The position numbers and the translations under genes were made by a program. A stretch of 64,000 bases of DNA from Fluviispira sanaruensis (GTDB taxonomy: Bacteria > Bdellovibrionota_B > Oligoflexia > Silvanigrellales > Silvanigrellaceae), in the NCBI RefSeq assembly GCF_004295685.1, contig NZ_AP019368.1, positions 2,929,501 to 2,993,500 of the forward strand, in the 5' to 3' direction. Below, piece by piece: positions 8,456 to 18,220 of this stretch; positions within the stretch are counted from its first letter, which is position 1; each line of letters begins with the position of its first letter. The notes under the pieces were generated by a model. It did no database searches and was not told the origin of the DNA. It was given only the letters and a program-made list of their open reading frames with translations.

Positions 8456-9148
8456 ATGAAAATCAAGCAACTCTTAAAAGAAATGTTTTATAACTTGGAT
8501 CTTAAAGTAGTTAATATAAAACCTCATTTAAAGCTAGAGTTATATGAAAAAATGGCTCCTATTTTCAATAAAATTACACCTTTTGGAAAACTTAATTTTT
8601 CTTGTCCTAATTCTTTAACTTGTTGGAGAGTTGATACTTTATTAGAAAAAGAACCTGATACTATAGATTGGATACCATCTTTTAAAGAATGTAATATTCT
8701 CTATGACATTGGAGCAAATATTGGATTATATTCAATTTGTGCAGGTAAAAAAGGAGTTGCAGTTTTTGCAGTTGAACCTGAATCACAAAATTATGCTCTT
8801 TTAAATCAAAATATTTTTTCTAATAACCTACATAACAAAGTTACTGGATATAATTTTGCAATTTCAAATTTAAAAAAATCTGATAAATTATATATAAAAA
8901 ATATGACTTATGGCGGCGCATTAAACAACTTTGGACACAATGAAGATTTCAATAAAAATGTATTTAATGAAGAATTTCAGCAAGAATCCATAAGCTATTT
9001 CGTAGATAACCTCATAGAAGTACTTTCATTTCCCACACCTACTTATATTAAAATTGATGTTGATGGATTAGAAGCAAAAAATGGACCATTTAAAGACATA
9101 TTTAATTTTACATTTTCAAGAGAAAGCAATAATTCATACACATTATAG
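8456..9148 (+). CDS. FkbM-family methyltransferase, C-terminus probably truncated
   Basis: The 230-residue protein has motif I (ILYDIGANIGLYSICAGKKG, about 81-100), AVEPESQNYALLNQNI, and the FkbM hallmark IKIDVDGLE near residue 202. Normal FkbM enzymes continue for 50 or more residues after that motif with a conserved LKGA-type segment. Here the frame ends after 28 unrelated residues (AKNGPFKDIFNFTFSRESN and on). A deletion or recombination has probably replaced the end, so activity is doubtful. It follows kdsB by 30 nt. Confidence 0.7.
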   Translation: MKIKQLLKEMFYNLDLKVVNIKPHLKLELYEKMAPIFNKITPFGKLNFSCPNSLTCWRVDTLLEKEPDTIDWIPSFKECNILYDIGANIGLYSICAGKKGVAVFAVEPESQNYALLNQNIFSNNLHNKVTGYNFAISNLKKSDKLYIKNMTYGGALNNFGHNEDFNKNVFNEEFQQESISYFVDNLIEVLSFPTPTYIKIDVDGLEAKNGPFKDIFNFTFSRESNNSYTL

Positions 9149-9193
9149 CTACCTTCGTAAATAAACTTAATTAACTTTAGAATTGGAAAAAAA

Positions 9194-10204
9194 GTGAATT
9201 ATAACTCATTTAGTGAAGAAGATATTAGGCCAAAAGAACTATTCAATACATACCTTAAATTAGCTAAAGAAGACATTTTAAATTTTTTTACTGACAAAGA
9301 AAATTTTATAGAAATTAATTGTCCTGCATGCTCTTCAGATGAAAAGAAACTCAGCTTTATAAAGCAAGGATTTGAATATCAATCTTGCTTAAATTGCTTT
9401 TCATTATATTTATCTCCACGACCAAACGAATACATGATAAATCTATTTTATAAGCATGGAGCATCAGTTAAATACTGGAGTACTCATTTTTTTAAATATA
9501 CCTCTGAAATTAGAAGAAATAAACTGATAAAGCCCAAAGCAAATAGCATTATTGAAAATGCAAAAAAATACTTAAATACAAACAAAAATTTAACATTCTG
9601 TGATATTGGCTCTGGATATGGACTTCTCTTAGAAGAAATTTCTAAAATGAATTTATTTAGAGATATTTTCGGTATAGAACCATCGCCAAATCTTGCAAAT
9701 GATTGCCGTTCAAAAGGTTTTCAAATTATAGAAAAGTCTTTGGAAAAAATAGAAGAACAAGAAATCTCAGTAGACTATGCAACATCCTTTGAAGTTTTGG
9801 AGCATCTATTTGATCCTCACTTATTTTTAACTTCAGCTAAAAAAATTATTAAAAAAAATGGAATAATGCAATTTACGACTCTTTCTTGTACTGGGTTTGA
9901 TATGCAAACACTTTGGGAAAATTCAGATAGTATTTATCCTCCTCATCATATAAATTTATTATCAAATATAGGATTAAAAATTCTTATTGAAAGAGCTAAA
10001 CTTAAAGTTTTAGACTTCTGTACACCTGGAAAATTAGATTTAGATATAGTGAGAAATGCTTATACTAAAAATCCTTCATTAGTTTCAAATCGATTTATTA
10101 AAATGCTTTGTGAATCAGAACCAGATATAAGAAGTAATTTCCAAAATTTTTTGCAAGAAAATCATCTTAGTTCACATGTAAATTTTGTTATTACACATCT
10201 TTAA
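9194..10204 (+). CDS. SAM-dependent methyltransferase with N-terminal zinc-ribbon
   Basis: A GTG start with GGA seven nt upstream gives 336 residues. Residues about 43-75 contain CPAC and CLNC pairs, a zinc-ribbon common in sugar C-methyltransferases. Motif I is LTFCDIGSGYGLLLEEI (about 132-148), followed by FGIEPSPNLA and the DYATSFEVLEHLFDP block. The gene converges with the 10191 minus-strand gene and overlaps it by 14 nt. The target is presumably a nucleotide sugar or glycan terminus. Confidence 0.75.
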   Translation: MNYNSFSEEDIRPKELFNTYLKLAKEDILNFFTDKENFIEINCPACSSDEKKLSFIKQGFEYQSCLNCFSLYLSPRPNEYMINLFYKHGASVKYWSTHFFKYTSEIRRNKLIKPKANSIIENAKKYLNTNKNLTFCDIGSGYGLLLEEISKMNLFRDIFGIEPSPNLANDCRSKGFQIIEKSLEKIEEQEISVDYATSFEVLEHLFDPHLFLTSAKKIIKKNGIMQFTTLSCTGFDMQTLWENSDSIYPPHHINLLSNIGLKILIERAKLKVLDFCTPGKLDLDIVRNAYTKNPSLVSNRFIKMLCESEPDIRSNFQNFLQENHLSSHVNFVITHL

Positions 10205-11870
10205 TATAAGAGAAGAAAATATCATAAAGATCACAATCCCGAGAATCCAAATAGAATTCTGAATACCATTCCTTAATTTTTTTCTTTAAATTTTTTTTCA
10301 ATTTAAAATGTTTTAAAATTGACAAAACATCATCTTCATTAAATACAATTTTAATAAATTCAGAAAATTTTGAATCTACAAATGGCACCATTGTTAATTG
10401 AGTCGAATTGCTTCCTATAACAATTGGTACTTTTCCTAAGCTTAATATATCTAATACCGAACCCGTTGAATATGTAAAAACATAATTTGCATAATAGATC
10501 AAATTTTCAAGATTACAGTGTGCGTCAATCCAAATAATTTTTTCTGATATTTCTGTTTTTATGCCTGATTTTTTAAAATTATCCCTTAAAATTGAAGCAT
10601 TGCACATTGGATGTGCCCGTACAATAATCCCAAAACTATTATCATAACTATCAATAGATTCAGCAATATATGATATAGACTTTAAACTAGAGATGGGATC
10701 TATACTTGATAGAATTAAACTGTACTTAAAATTGAAATAAGAACTTTCAACAATTTCATCAGTAAATTTTTTATACCTCAATGTTGGAGCTAATTTAACA
10801 ATATTTTTAGAGAATAAATTAGAAAATACATCTTCTAATATAGGTAGATATTTAGGACCATTTGATAAAATCACATCTGGGCAGAGTCCATTATCTATTT
10901 CTTCTTTTAGGGGAAAATTTGAGAGTTGAGTATCAATCAGAGTCGCATGTTGAAAGCCAACACATGTGCAATTTGGGTAATATTTTCTAATTGCAAAAAT
11001 ACATCTCTTTTCATATTCTAAGTTTTCAAAAGAATTGATAAATATTTTAAATTCATTAGTGCGAAGATTTTTTTTCATTCCTTTTATTATACCTTCTCCA
11101 CAAACCTCTGCATTCGGGGTAGATAAAAATAACTCTTCTAAAAATATAAAGTCAAAGATACTACTAAATTTTCTTATAAACACTATTCTATAACAAGAAA
11201 TTAATATTATTTTTAAATACTTAAAAAAAAGATTCATCATATCAAAATAAGAAACCAATTGTTCGGGACAAGCAACATTTGAAAATGTTTTTTTTATAAT
11301 TTTAACGCATTCATTTTTTTTAATAGAAGAACTGAAAACAGAAATTAAAAGAACTGATTTCTTATCTATTTTATCATTTTCACAAATTCCAGGGAAATAT
11401 CTATCTACAAAAGGATCCCTTAATGTTGCTTCATCTATGAAAGTAAAAATTGCATATTTAATATTATTTGCACATTCAAATTCAAGTTTTCCGAGTCTCA
11501 TTTTCATTTTATATAGAATTATAATATATCTTAAAAAACTATAGAAGATATTAAAAAATCCTCTTGAAATCACCTTTAACGCATAGATATACTTAAGTAT
11601 TTTATTATTATACCTTTTGATATAATAAATTTTTTTAAAATATTCACAATCATTTAAATTATTTAAGCTATTTTCATTTAAATTAATCATTTGAATATAA
11701 CAAAAGAAATTAAATAAATTGCTACCAATTGAATTTCTTTCAAATGCAGGATGCAATAGAAATTCCTTATGATATCCTTGCGAAATATCCCTGATATAAT
11801 TCTCAAAATTTACTTGACTTTCTTTAAGAATAGCCGTTTTATATATTTCTTGATTTATAATAATTCTCAT
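10191..11870 (-). CDS. putative GT-B-like surface-polysaccharide transferase
   Basis: The 559-residue protein has no named domain that I recognise with confidence. Its C-terminal third has the IIVRAHPMC, LIYYANYVFTYSTGSVLDIL and LGKVPIVIGSN blocks. These follow the order (HP motif, ST-G loop, G-K-P strand) seen in CDP-glycerol- and capsule-type GT-B transferases. AAGG five nt before the ATG at 11870 favours that start over the ATG at 11882. The neighbour at 11899 has the same block order, so the two may add successive residues. No signal peptide or clear membrane helix stands out. Confidence 0.55.
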   Translation of the reverse strand: MRIIINQEIYKTAILKESQVNFENYIRDISQGYHKEFLLHPAFERNSIGSNLFNFFCYIQMINLNENSLNNLNDCEYFKKIYYIKRYNNKILKYIYALKVISRGFFNIFYSFLRYIIILYKMKMRLGKLEFECANNIKYAIFTFIDEATLRDPFVDRYFPGICENDKIDKKSVLLISVFSSSIKKNECVKIIKKTFSNVACPEQLVSYFDMMNLFFKYLKIILISCYRIVFIRKFSSIFDFIFLEELFLSTPNAEVCGEGIIKGMKKNLRTNEFKIFINSFENLEYEKRCIFAIRKYYPNCTCVGFQHATLIDTQLSNFPLKEEIDNGLCPDVILSNGPKYLPILEDVFSNLFSKNIVKLAPTLRYKKFTDEIVESSYFNFKYSLILSSIDPISSLKSISYIAESIDSYDNSFGIIVRAHPMCNASILRDNFKKSGIKTEISEKIIWIDAHCNLENLIYYANYVFTYSTGSVLDILSLGKVPIVIGSNSTQLTMVPFVDSKFSEFIKIVFNEDDVLSILKHFKLKKNLKKKIKEWYSEFYLDSRDCDLYDIFFSYIKDV

Positions 11871-11898
11871 TTTAACCTTCATTGCTTATAAATAAAAT

Positions 11899-13086
11899 TC
11901 AAGAGTTATTATTAATTAAATATTCAGCGAGAATATCAAAAATAAATTTCTCACTCGTTCCACTTTTTTTTATAAAATCATTTCTGTATCTTAAATATTT
12001 TTTTTTAGAATGTAAAAATAAATTATTTTTAATTTTATCAAAATTTTTTATTTTATCTATATAAATATACTTTTTTCCAAAATATTTTGAGAATACAAGA
12101 ATACATTTACTATGTAATTTAGACATATTTATAATTTCATTCATAGCTATAAAAAGAATTGATTTTTCAAACAAGTTTGCAAAAGATACAGAGGTACTTG
12201 AGTGACAAACCACAAGCTCAGAATTTTTAACAAGTTCTAAAGTATTATTTTTAATGACTTCTCTACCTCCAAAATAATTTTTCTGCATTTTTGGATAATA
12301 TGAACTTGGATGAGCAGCAATAATAACTTTATATCCAGTATAATTTTCTAATTTATAAAAAAAATCGCATAGTGAATTATAATATACGTCAGCATTTATT
12401 TTTCCAATATTTTTATAATAAATTAAATCAGAATGAAATGGGAAAAACTCATCCAAAAAAACAATATATTTATCTTTATTAAAATTATTATTCTCATTAA
12501 TTTTCTCTTTTAGATATTGATCATAATCATTATTATGAGCCCATAAAGTAGGAATTTTTTTCTTAATTAAGTATTTATGAATTGATTCTTTAGATTTTTC
12601 TCCTCCCAAAATAAGAAGTTTAGGCCCTTTAGTTACATTATGTGAACTTCTAGAATGAGAGAACAAAAAAAAAGGCTTTAATATTATCGTTAAGGCATTT
12701 TTTACAAGGCGCTTTAAAGAAATATCTTTAATAAAAGGTATGCAATTAATATACATATAACAATATTCAATTTTATATTCAGTTATATATTTATATAACC
12801 ATATATATTTTTCTTCCAAAGGAGGAAACATTATCACAAAGATTTTTTGGCATTGTGATATTCTTAATAAAACCTCTTCAACAAAATTAAACGTATAATA
12901 ATTACTAATTTCTAATTCATCATCGTTTGATTGAATATATTTCTGATGGTATTCATAATCTGTAATCAATGAAATATCCCAATATTCATAATTTATGCCA
13001 TATTTTGTAAAAGGCGACAGGTCAAATCGATATGCATCCCTAACATTAAAAGGCCAATACGTTATAAACACAACTTTTTTTGTCAT
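11899..13086 (-). CDS. putative GT-B-like glycan transferase
   Basis: This 395-residue protein is not recognised at family level. It begins KKVVFITYWPFNVRDAYRFDLSPF, ends with a GT-B-like half with VIIAAHPSSYYPKM, LVKNSELVVCHSSTSVSFANLF and a following hydrophobic strand SILFIAM. The same HP and ST-S order occurs in the gene at 10191. Its ATG overlaps the stop of the upstream CMP-sugar synthetase by one nt, so it could transfer the sugar activated by that enzyme. That pairing is inferred only from the coupling. Confidence 0.5.
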   Translation of the reverse strand: MTKKVVFITYWPFNVRDAYRFDLSPFTKYGINYEYWDISLITDYEYHQKYIQSNDDELEISNYYTFNFVEEVLLRISQCQKIFVIMFPPLEEKYIWLYKYITEYKIEYCYMYINCIPFIKDISLKRLVKNALTIILKPFFLFSHSRSSHNVTKGPKLLILGGEKSKESIHKYLIKKKIPTLWAHNNDYDQYLKEKINENNNFNKDKYIVFLDEFFPFHSDLIYYKNIGKINADVYYNSLCDFFYKLENYTGYKVIIAAHPSSYYPKMQKNYFGGREVIKNNTLELVKNSELVVCHSSTSVSFANLFEKSILFIAMNEIINMSKLHSKCILVFSKYFGKKYIYIDKIKNFDKIKNNLFLHSKKKYLRYRNDFIKKSGTSEKFIFDILAEYLINNNS

Positions 13087-13778
13087 TATAAATTCCTACT
13101 TTTCATGAGAGCTTCTGCTAAATAAAAATCTTTATAGCTATCTATATCGCAACTATTCTGCTCTGACATAAATAAAAGTTTTGAATTTTCAGATAAAAAT
13201 CTTTTTTCTTTAATGAAAAATTCTTTTTTAAATGTATATATTGCTCCATTTATGAAGTAATACTCACTCTTATAATCTTGTCTTCGCATTATATTTACTG
13301 GTGGCACTCGAAGATACTCCCATCCTCCATTCTCTTTAATTTTAATACATTCAAAAGGGTGCTCCCACATTTTACTAATACCTATTACGGATGACACTGA
13401 TAATTCCTTTAAAAGCTTAATAGATTCATTAATATCTTTAAAAGTTCGGAAAGGCGATGTTGGCTGCAATAAAGTAATAATTTCTGGTTTCTGTTTTAAA
13501 TTGTCTTCTATCCAATTAATTGCATCTAGAACAACATCAACCATACTAGCAGAATCTGTGGCTAAATGTTGAGGTCTTCTATAATTGCAAATAATATTAT
13601 ATTTATTTGCAATCTGAATAATTTCTTCATCGTCTGTGCTTATAAAAGGAGTTAAATTTGCCTCAAGTGCACTTTCTATAGAGTATGCAATTAACGGCTT
13701 ACCACATAAATATTTTTTATTTTTACCTGGTAAACCTTTTGATCCCTTACGAGCAGGGATTATAGCTAAGGTCTCCAT
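13086..13778 (-). CDS. CMP-sugar synthetase (acylneuraminate cytidylyltransferase family)
   Basis: The 230-residue protein starts LAIIPARKGSKGLPGKNKKY, the CTP-binding loop of NeuA/PseF/LegF enzymes, and continues with the LCGKPLIAYSIESA and LLQPTSPFRTFKDI motifs. It would attach CMP to a nonulosonic acid. Its stop overlaps the next ATG by one nt and its own start overlaps the stop of the DegT aminotransferase gene by one nt, a tight three-gene coupling. The window has a second NeuA-like gene at 30691 and a KdsB. Confidence 0.85.
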   Translation of the reverse strand: METLAIIPARKGSKGLPGKNKKYLCGKPLIAYSIESALEANLTPFISTDDEEIIQIANKYNIICNYRRPQHLATDSASMVDVVLDAINWIEDNLKQKPEIITLLQPTSPFRTFKDINESIKLLKELSVSSVIGISKMWEHPFECIKIKENGGWEYLRVPPVNIMRRQDYKSEYYFINGAIYTFKKEFFIKEKRFLSENSKLLFMSEQNSCDIDSYKDFYLAEALMKSRNL

Positions 13779-14956
13779 TAAATAAAATTCCTTATTGCTT
13801 TAATAATTTTGTCTGAAACTAAATCTATTTCACTTTCAAAAGATTTTACCATAATTGGTATTGAAATGCATTTTGATAAAAGGTTATCTGATTTTCTCCA
13901 TATCTCTTGATAGCAATCTTTGTAAATAGGATGAAACTTCCAAATATGATGCCAATTTTTAGAAAAATGCCAATTCATTGCATCTGGAACATTTTTTGTT
14001 CCAATTCCATCTTCTTTTAATAAAGCAACGACTTTAGCTGCAGTTCCTGCATTTGGTAAAAACAGCATGAGTGTATCTGCCAATTCTCCTTCCGGAGATA
14101 TGATTTCACGAAATTCAACTGAGTTTGATATTGATTCTGTTAAATTAGATTTCAATCTGCGTTTATTTGCTCTATTTTTTTGTAAAATATAGCTAAGTTT
14201 CAACAATTGAGCCGAACCAACTGCGGCTTGCATTTCAGTCATTCTAAAGTTAAAGCCACTTATTCTAGCCGTATCACAACCACGGGATACATTTTGCAGG
14301 TTTTGATGCCCATGATCGTGATATTCAGCCATTAAATTATATAATTCTGAATTTTGCGTGAGGATAAAACCTCCCTCACCCGTAGTAATTGTTTTTCCAA
14401 AATCTAGGCTAAATATTCCACAATGCCCTATCGTTCCAACAGACTTATTTTTATAAGTAGCCCCTAATGCTTCACAAGCATCTTCCATTACAGGAATATT
14501 GTATTTGGAAGATATTTTCATAATTTCATCCATTCGCGCAGGATTACCAAGCATATATACAGGAATAATACACTTTGTTTTTGAAGTGATTGCTTTTTCT
14601 AAAGCAATTGGACACATATTTAATGTTTCATCTATATCGACAACGATAGGAGTTGCTCCACATTCAATAATACCTTCAATCGTAGCAACAAAAGTAAAAG
14701 CTTGAGTTATGACTTCATCACCAGGTTGAATTCCCATTGCTTTAAGAGCCACAAATTCCGCAGCAGTTCTAGAACTGACGACCTGGCAATACTCTGAAGA
14801 AAAGTTTTCAGCCAATTGCTTTTCAAATTCACGTACTCTATATCTACCGCCACGTTGATTCGGAAAGCCATGAGCAAATAAGACTCCTGAACTTTGACTA
14901 AATATTTCTTGAATGTTTTTTAGCTCTTCTTCACCAATAATTTCATATCCGGGCAT
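13778..14956 (-). CDS. DegT/DnrJ/EryC1/StrS-family PLP aminotransferase
   Basis: The 392-residue protein has the family order: GDEVITQAFTFVATIEGII, VMEDACEALGATYKNKSVG with the PLP-binding aspartate, and SLDFGKTITTGEGGFILT containing the Schiff-base lysine. These enzymes aminate keto-sugars bound to nucleotides, or act as dehydratases. Length is typical. The gene is coupled to a CMP-sugar synthetase, so the product may be an amino sugar acid. The substrate is unknown. Confidence 0.88.
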   Translation of the reverse strand: MPGYEIIGEEELKNIQEIFSQSSGVLFAHGFPNQRGGRYRVREFEKQLAENFSSEYCQVVSSRTAAEFVALKAMGIQPGDEVITQAFTFVATIEGIIECGATPIVVDIDETLNMCPIALEKAITSKTKCIIPVYMLGNPARMDEIMKISSKYNIPVMEDACEALGATYKNKSVGTIGHCGIFSLDFGKTITTGEGGFILTQNSELYNLMAEYHDHGHQNLQNVSRGCDTARISGFNFRMTEMQAAVGSAQLLKLSYILQKNRANKRRLKSNLTESISNSVEFREIISPEGELADTLMLFLPNAGTAAKVVALLKEDGIGTKNVPDAMNWHFSKNWHHIWKFHPIYKDCYQEIWRKSDNLLSKCISIPIMVKSFESEIDLVSDKIIKAIRNFI

Positions 14957-14983
14957 TTTTATATTCCTTGCCTTTATTTATAC

Positions 14984-15640
14984 TTATTTTTTTATTATTT
15001 TAAAAACAGCATGTGTTTCTATTGTTTTTTGAGCATCAGAAGGTGTTACTTCTACTTTTTCAATTAGTTTAAATGGACAATATTTAATAAATTCTTCTAA
15101 TGTAGTAAAATAGTTACGTCCATATTTTTGTTCTCCACCCTGATAAAATGTTAAATTCTGGAAAAAAAATTTGTTTGGTAAGTATTGAAGCATAATTTCA
15201 AAAATTTTATCTATTTCATCTAAAATATACCATGTTATTTCTGCAAAAATTATAGCCTCTGAATGAGCATAATTTTTTATATTTGTTACTTCATCTACCA
15301 TAAATTGAACATCAGGAAAAAGTACCTTAGCTTTATCAATATCTGTTTTTGAAATGTCTACACCTGTAATAAGACAATTAGTATTCTTTTTTATTTCATT
15401 TGTGAAATACCCTAGACCACAGCCATACTCTATTGCGGACCTTACTCCAAATTTTCTTAAGTTTATTAATTTGATTTGCCTTGAAATTGATTCAATAATA
15501 TTGCTTTGGAACCACGAATCTTCAATGTTTTGGTACATTTCATCAAACTCACCAATGAATTTTCCATCTTTTATGACAAAATCGTGATAATTTTTTGTTA
15601 CCATAAAGCACCCAAATAAAATTTCAAGAATTTTTTTCAT
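14984..15640 (-). CDS. SAM-dependent methyltransferase
   Basis: The 218-residue protein has motif I in RSAIEYGCGLGYFTNEI (about residues 64-80), then ITGVDISKTDIDKAKVLFPDVQF and the AHSEAIIFAEITWYIL block. The frame starts at 15640, overlapping the dioxygenase gene by 17 nt. The ATG at 15604 with GGGTG upstream is a good alternative and would give 206 residues. It lies between a frameshifted PhyH gene and the aminotransferase gene, so it may modify the same amino sugar. Confidence 0.75.
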   Translation of the reverse strand: MKKILEILFGCFMVTKNYHDFVIKDGKFIGEFDEMYQNIEDSWFQSNIIESISRQIKLINLRKFGVRSAIEYGCGLGYFTNEIKKNTNCLITGVDISKTDIDKAKVLFPDVQFMVDEVTNIKNYAHSEAIIFAEITWYILDEIDKIFEIMLQYLPNKFFFQNLTFYQGGEQKYGRNYFTTLEEFIKYCPFKLIEKVEVTPSDAQKTIETHAVFKIIKK

Positions 15641-16393
15641 TAGAAGCAGTATTAATTTCTCGCATATTTACTTGCATTAGCAAATTACTTTCATAATGTT
15701 TTAACATCTCTGGATCAATTCTCACACTTTCCCCTTGATATTGTAAAGTCATAGCAAGTCTGCTTTTTCCGCTGGTGTTTGCAGCACTCCAGTGAATAGT
15801 AAGAGAATGATGAATAAGAACATCTCCTGAATTTAATATTTCACTTACTGGTTCTAAATTTGTTGGAATTGATTTTCTCTCAACTGTTTGCGAACTACCG
15901 GGCGCATATGAGTTAACATGCGGCAATAACCCAAGTTTGCGCGAGCCTCTCATATATGAAACAACTCCATTCTCTCGACTGCATGGATCAACTGCAAGGC
16001 AAATTGTAAGCGCATTTGCAAGTACTAAACACCAATAAAAATTGTCTTGATGAATTGGGCTTGCTAAACCTTTATCTGCTGGTTTTGCAAACATTTCCGA
16101 AACTCTTGCAACAGAATTTTCTTCAAGAAAAAATGAAGCAATATTTTTCATTTTTTCGGACACTAATATATTATTAAAGTAAGGATTTATGTGTAACTTA
16201 TGGACAGAATTAATTATTTCTTTTTTTGAATCCACATAGTTAATATCTCTTCCAGAAAGCAATTTGGCATCATTTTTTGAAAAGTATTCAAAGTTTTAAT
16301 AATTTCATCAATTTCATTTTTTGAAAAAACATTCGGAATTTTGACAAAACCATCTTCTTTATATCTCCTTAGGAGGGTTTCGTTTAGATTCAT
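15624..16393 (-). pseudogene. phytanoyl-CoA dioxygenase (PhyH)-like gene broken by a one-base frameshift
   Basis: From the ATG at 16393, preceded by AAGGAG at 7 nt, the minus strand encodes MNLNETLLRRYKEDGFVKI, a normal PhyH N-terminus, for about 45 codons. It then loses frame at an A6 tract (forward T6, 16273-16278). The other frame continues LLSGRDINYVDSKKE to 15624 and holds the Fe/2-oxoglutarate site: SPIHQDNFYW (HxD) and HSLTIHWSAANTSGKSRLAM (distal His and Arg). One extra A would restore a protein of about 256 residues. It may be decayed, phase-variable, or a sequencing error. Confidence 0.8.
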
Positions 16394-16520
16394 GGTGAAT
16401 CTCCTTATGAGAAAATTTTAAATAAAATTCTACTTAAAAAGTATCAGCAAATTATAAAATTAGCAATATCTTTTGCATATTTGATTCACCTCCATTTTTT
16501 TCATAAGAATAGCGATTATT

Positions 16521-16749
16521 TCATGATTCATTTTTTCTTAGGCTTGGAACAAATTTTATGCCGTGAAAAATAATATAAGGGAGAAATTCTTTATAACTAA
16601 GACTCCGTAACCTTAATTCAAGCTCATCTTTTGAAACTGTAAGTGGAATGTTATTTAAACTTTCAAGATCTTTTCTAGTAAAAGGATCCTTACGCCATTT
16701 TTCATCGCTAATTGGAAAATTATTATTTTTAGCACAGTATGATATAATA
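16521..16749 (-). pseudogene. C-terminal remnant of an unrecognised gene, cut at the IS630 end
   Basis: The minus strand is open from the IS630 junction for about 76 codons and ends at TGA (16521-16523). It contains FPISDEKWRKDPFTRKDLE, LRLRSLSYKEFLPYIIFH and ends VPSLRKNES. Composition and charge pattern look like real protein, and there is no start codon with a ribosome site at the junction. I do not recognise the family. The remainder is not next to the other IS end, so a deletion or rearrangement accompanied the insertion. The 127 bp between here and the PhyH start hold no visible gene. Confidence 0.5.
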
Positions 16750-17962
16750 CGCAGTCCAAAAAGTTTCTACCAAAGAATAGATTACCAATAACAAAAATTG
16801 CTTTTAAAAATGAACTAGGATTAAAGTTTTATAAAATAAATTTTTTCGTGTAAGAGGTATGCAGCACTTCATCTATACTCGAAATAATAAAGGAATGCTG
16901 CATATGTCGAAGTTTATAACTCATTTTAATGAAACTTTAAAGGGACTTCTTAAGAAAAAATTAACGACGCAACTTCTAAGAAGACTTGCTATAATTCTGC
17001 TCTTTTTAATGGACATTAAAGCGAAAGAAATATCAGCGGTATTGAAGTGCAGCCCCAAAACGGTTTACCAAACAATACGAAAATTTAAATCGGATGGAAT
17101 AATGAATCTTCTAGAAAAGCCGCGTACGGGTAGGAAAAGTTTGTTAAACTTGGATGAGGTTTCCGATTTAAAAAAGCAGATAAATTTAAAGAACTCGCAG
17201 GAATCTCAAGCAAAAGTTGTTCATGTTGAAATTATAAAAAATCTTATATATAAAAATAATGGTAAGAAGTTTAGTAGATCTGGCATTTATTCATTTTGTA
17301 AGAAAATAGGTTTAAGAAAAGTCAAACCGAGACCATTACATGTTAAAAATGATCCAGAAGTTATTGCAGAATGGAGAAAAAACTTTCCTAAAGTTTTAGA
17401 TAAGGTAAAGAGAGAACATCCAGATAAAAAAGTTATCCAATATTTCCAAGATGAAACTAGATTTGGGCAAAAGACAATCACGTCAGGAATTTGGAGTCCA
17501 AAAGGGGTTCGCCCTGAGTATAAAAATGAAAATGGTTTTTTAAATTCATGGATATATGGAGCAATAAATACTGAAACTGGGAAAAGATTCGGGCTTGTTC
17601 TGCCAACTTTAAACAGTGAGAATATGCAGATATTTTTGAATGCTTTTTCAAGAAAAATAAAGAGAAGTAAACATGTACTAATGATATTGAATGGCTCAAG
17701 AGCGCATAATAATTGCAAGATTGTTGTACCGAAAAATATTGCTTTACACTTTCTTCCCCCCTATAGTCCGCAATTAAATCATATTGAAAGATTGTGGAGT
17801 TATTTAAAGAGAAATCATTTGTCTTTTAAATTATACGAAAAAATAGATGATATTATTCAAGCTGAGAGCGATGCATGGAATAAATTAACCGATAAAATTG
17901 TCAAATCCATCGGATTTTCTCAATCAAGAAAACGATGTGTGGAACAATTTTAATGGACTGCG
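16750..17962 (+). mobile_element. IS630-family insertion sequence
   Basis: The element begins CGCAGTCCA and ends with its inverse TGGACTGCG, flanked on each side by TA (16748-16749 and 17963-17964), the IS630/Tc1 target dinucleotide. It is 1213 bp and holds one transposase gene. The right flank is the 3' end of an ISNCY-like element, while the left flank is an unrelated gene remnant, so the two flanks did not belong together before. Confidence 0.85.
16859..17953 (+). CDS. IS630-family transposase with altered second catalytic residue
   Basis: The frame is 364 codons; the true start may be the ATG at 16904 (AGGA nine nt upstream), giving 349 residues. An N-terminal helix-turn-helix (IKAKEISAVLKCSPKTVYQTIRKF) precedes the DDE domain. 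D198 lies in YFQDETRFG and E310 in LPPYSPQLNHIERLW. The expected second aspartate in the ILD-type strand is asparagine here (MILNGSRAH, N278, codon AAT at 17690-17692). The family normally has D at this place, so this copy is probably inactive. Confidence 0.85.
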   Translation: MQHFIYTRNNKGMLHMSKFITHFNETLKGLLKKKLTTQLLRRLAIILLFLMDIKAKEISAVLKCSPKTVYQTIRKFKSDGIMNLLEKPRTGRKSLLNLDEVSDLKKQINLKNSQESQAKVVHVEIIKNLIYKNNGKKFSRSGIYSFCKKIGLRKVKPRPLHVKNDPEVIAEWRKNFPKVLDKVKREHPDKKVIQYFQDETRFGQKTITSGIWSPKGVRPEYKNENGFLNSWIYGAINTETGKRFGLVLPTLNSENMQIFLNAFSRKIKRSKHVLMILNGSRAHNNCKIVVPKNIALHFLPPYSPQLNHIERLWSYLKRNHLSFKLYEKIDDIIQAESDAWNKLTDKIVKSIGFSQSRKRCVEQF

Positions 17963-18161
17963 TATAATTTAACAATTCTTGCAAACAAAGTGTAAATTTT
18001 TTATAGAAATGGAGGAAATATAGTACGATATTAAAACTAAATTAATAAAATATCAATCAGTTTTTATTAGACTGAAGAGTATCCTGTATTTAAAAAATAA
18101 ATATCAATTTATTGTTAGATGAATAAATGTTTAAAATAAGGTATTTCTGGATGGGCACTAA
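17963..18161 (+). repeat. 199-bp copy of the ISNCY-like element 3' end
   Basis: This segment matches 23408-23606 over 199 bp with about two differences that I can see. It includes the last codons of the ISNCY-like transposase, its TAA stop and the terminal sequence ending GGATGGGCACTAA. It starts exactly at the TA where IS630 inserted. The sequences diverge after CACTAA (18161 and 23606), which marks the right end of the ISNCY-like element. The rest of this copy is missing. Up to 18220 I see no gene. Confidence 0.85.
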
Positions 18162-18220
18162 GTAATCATGAAATAGTTTAGCTTGGAGTATGCAATCGAA
18201 CTCTTAATTAGATTAAAGAC

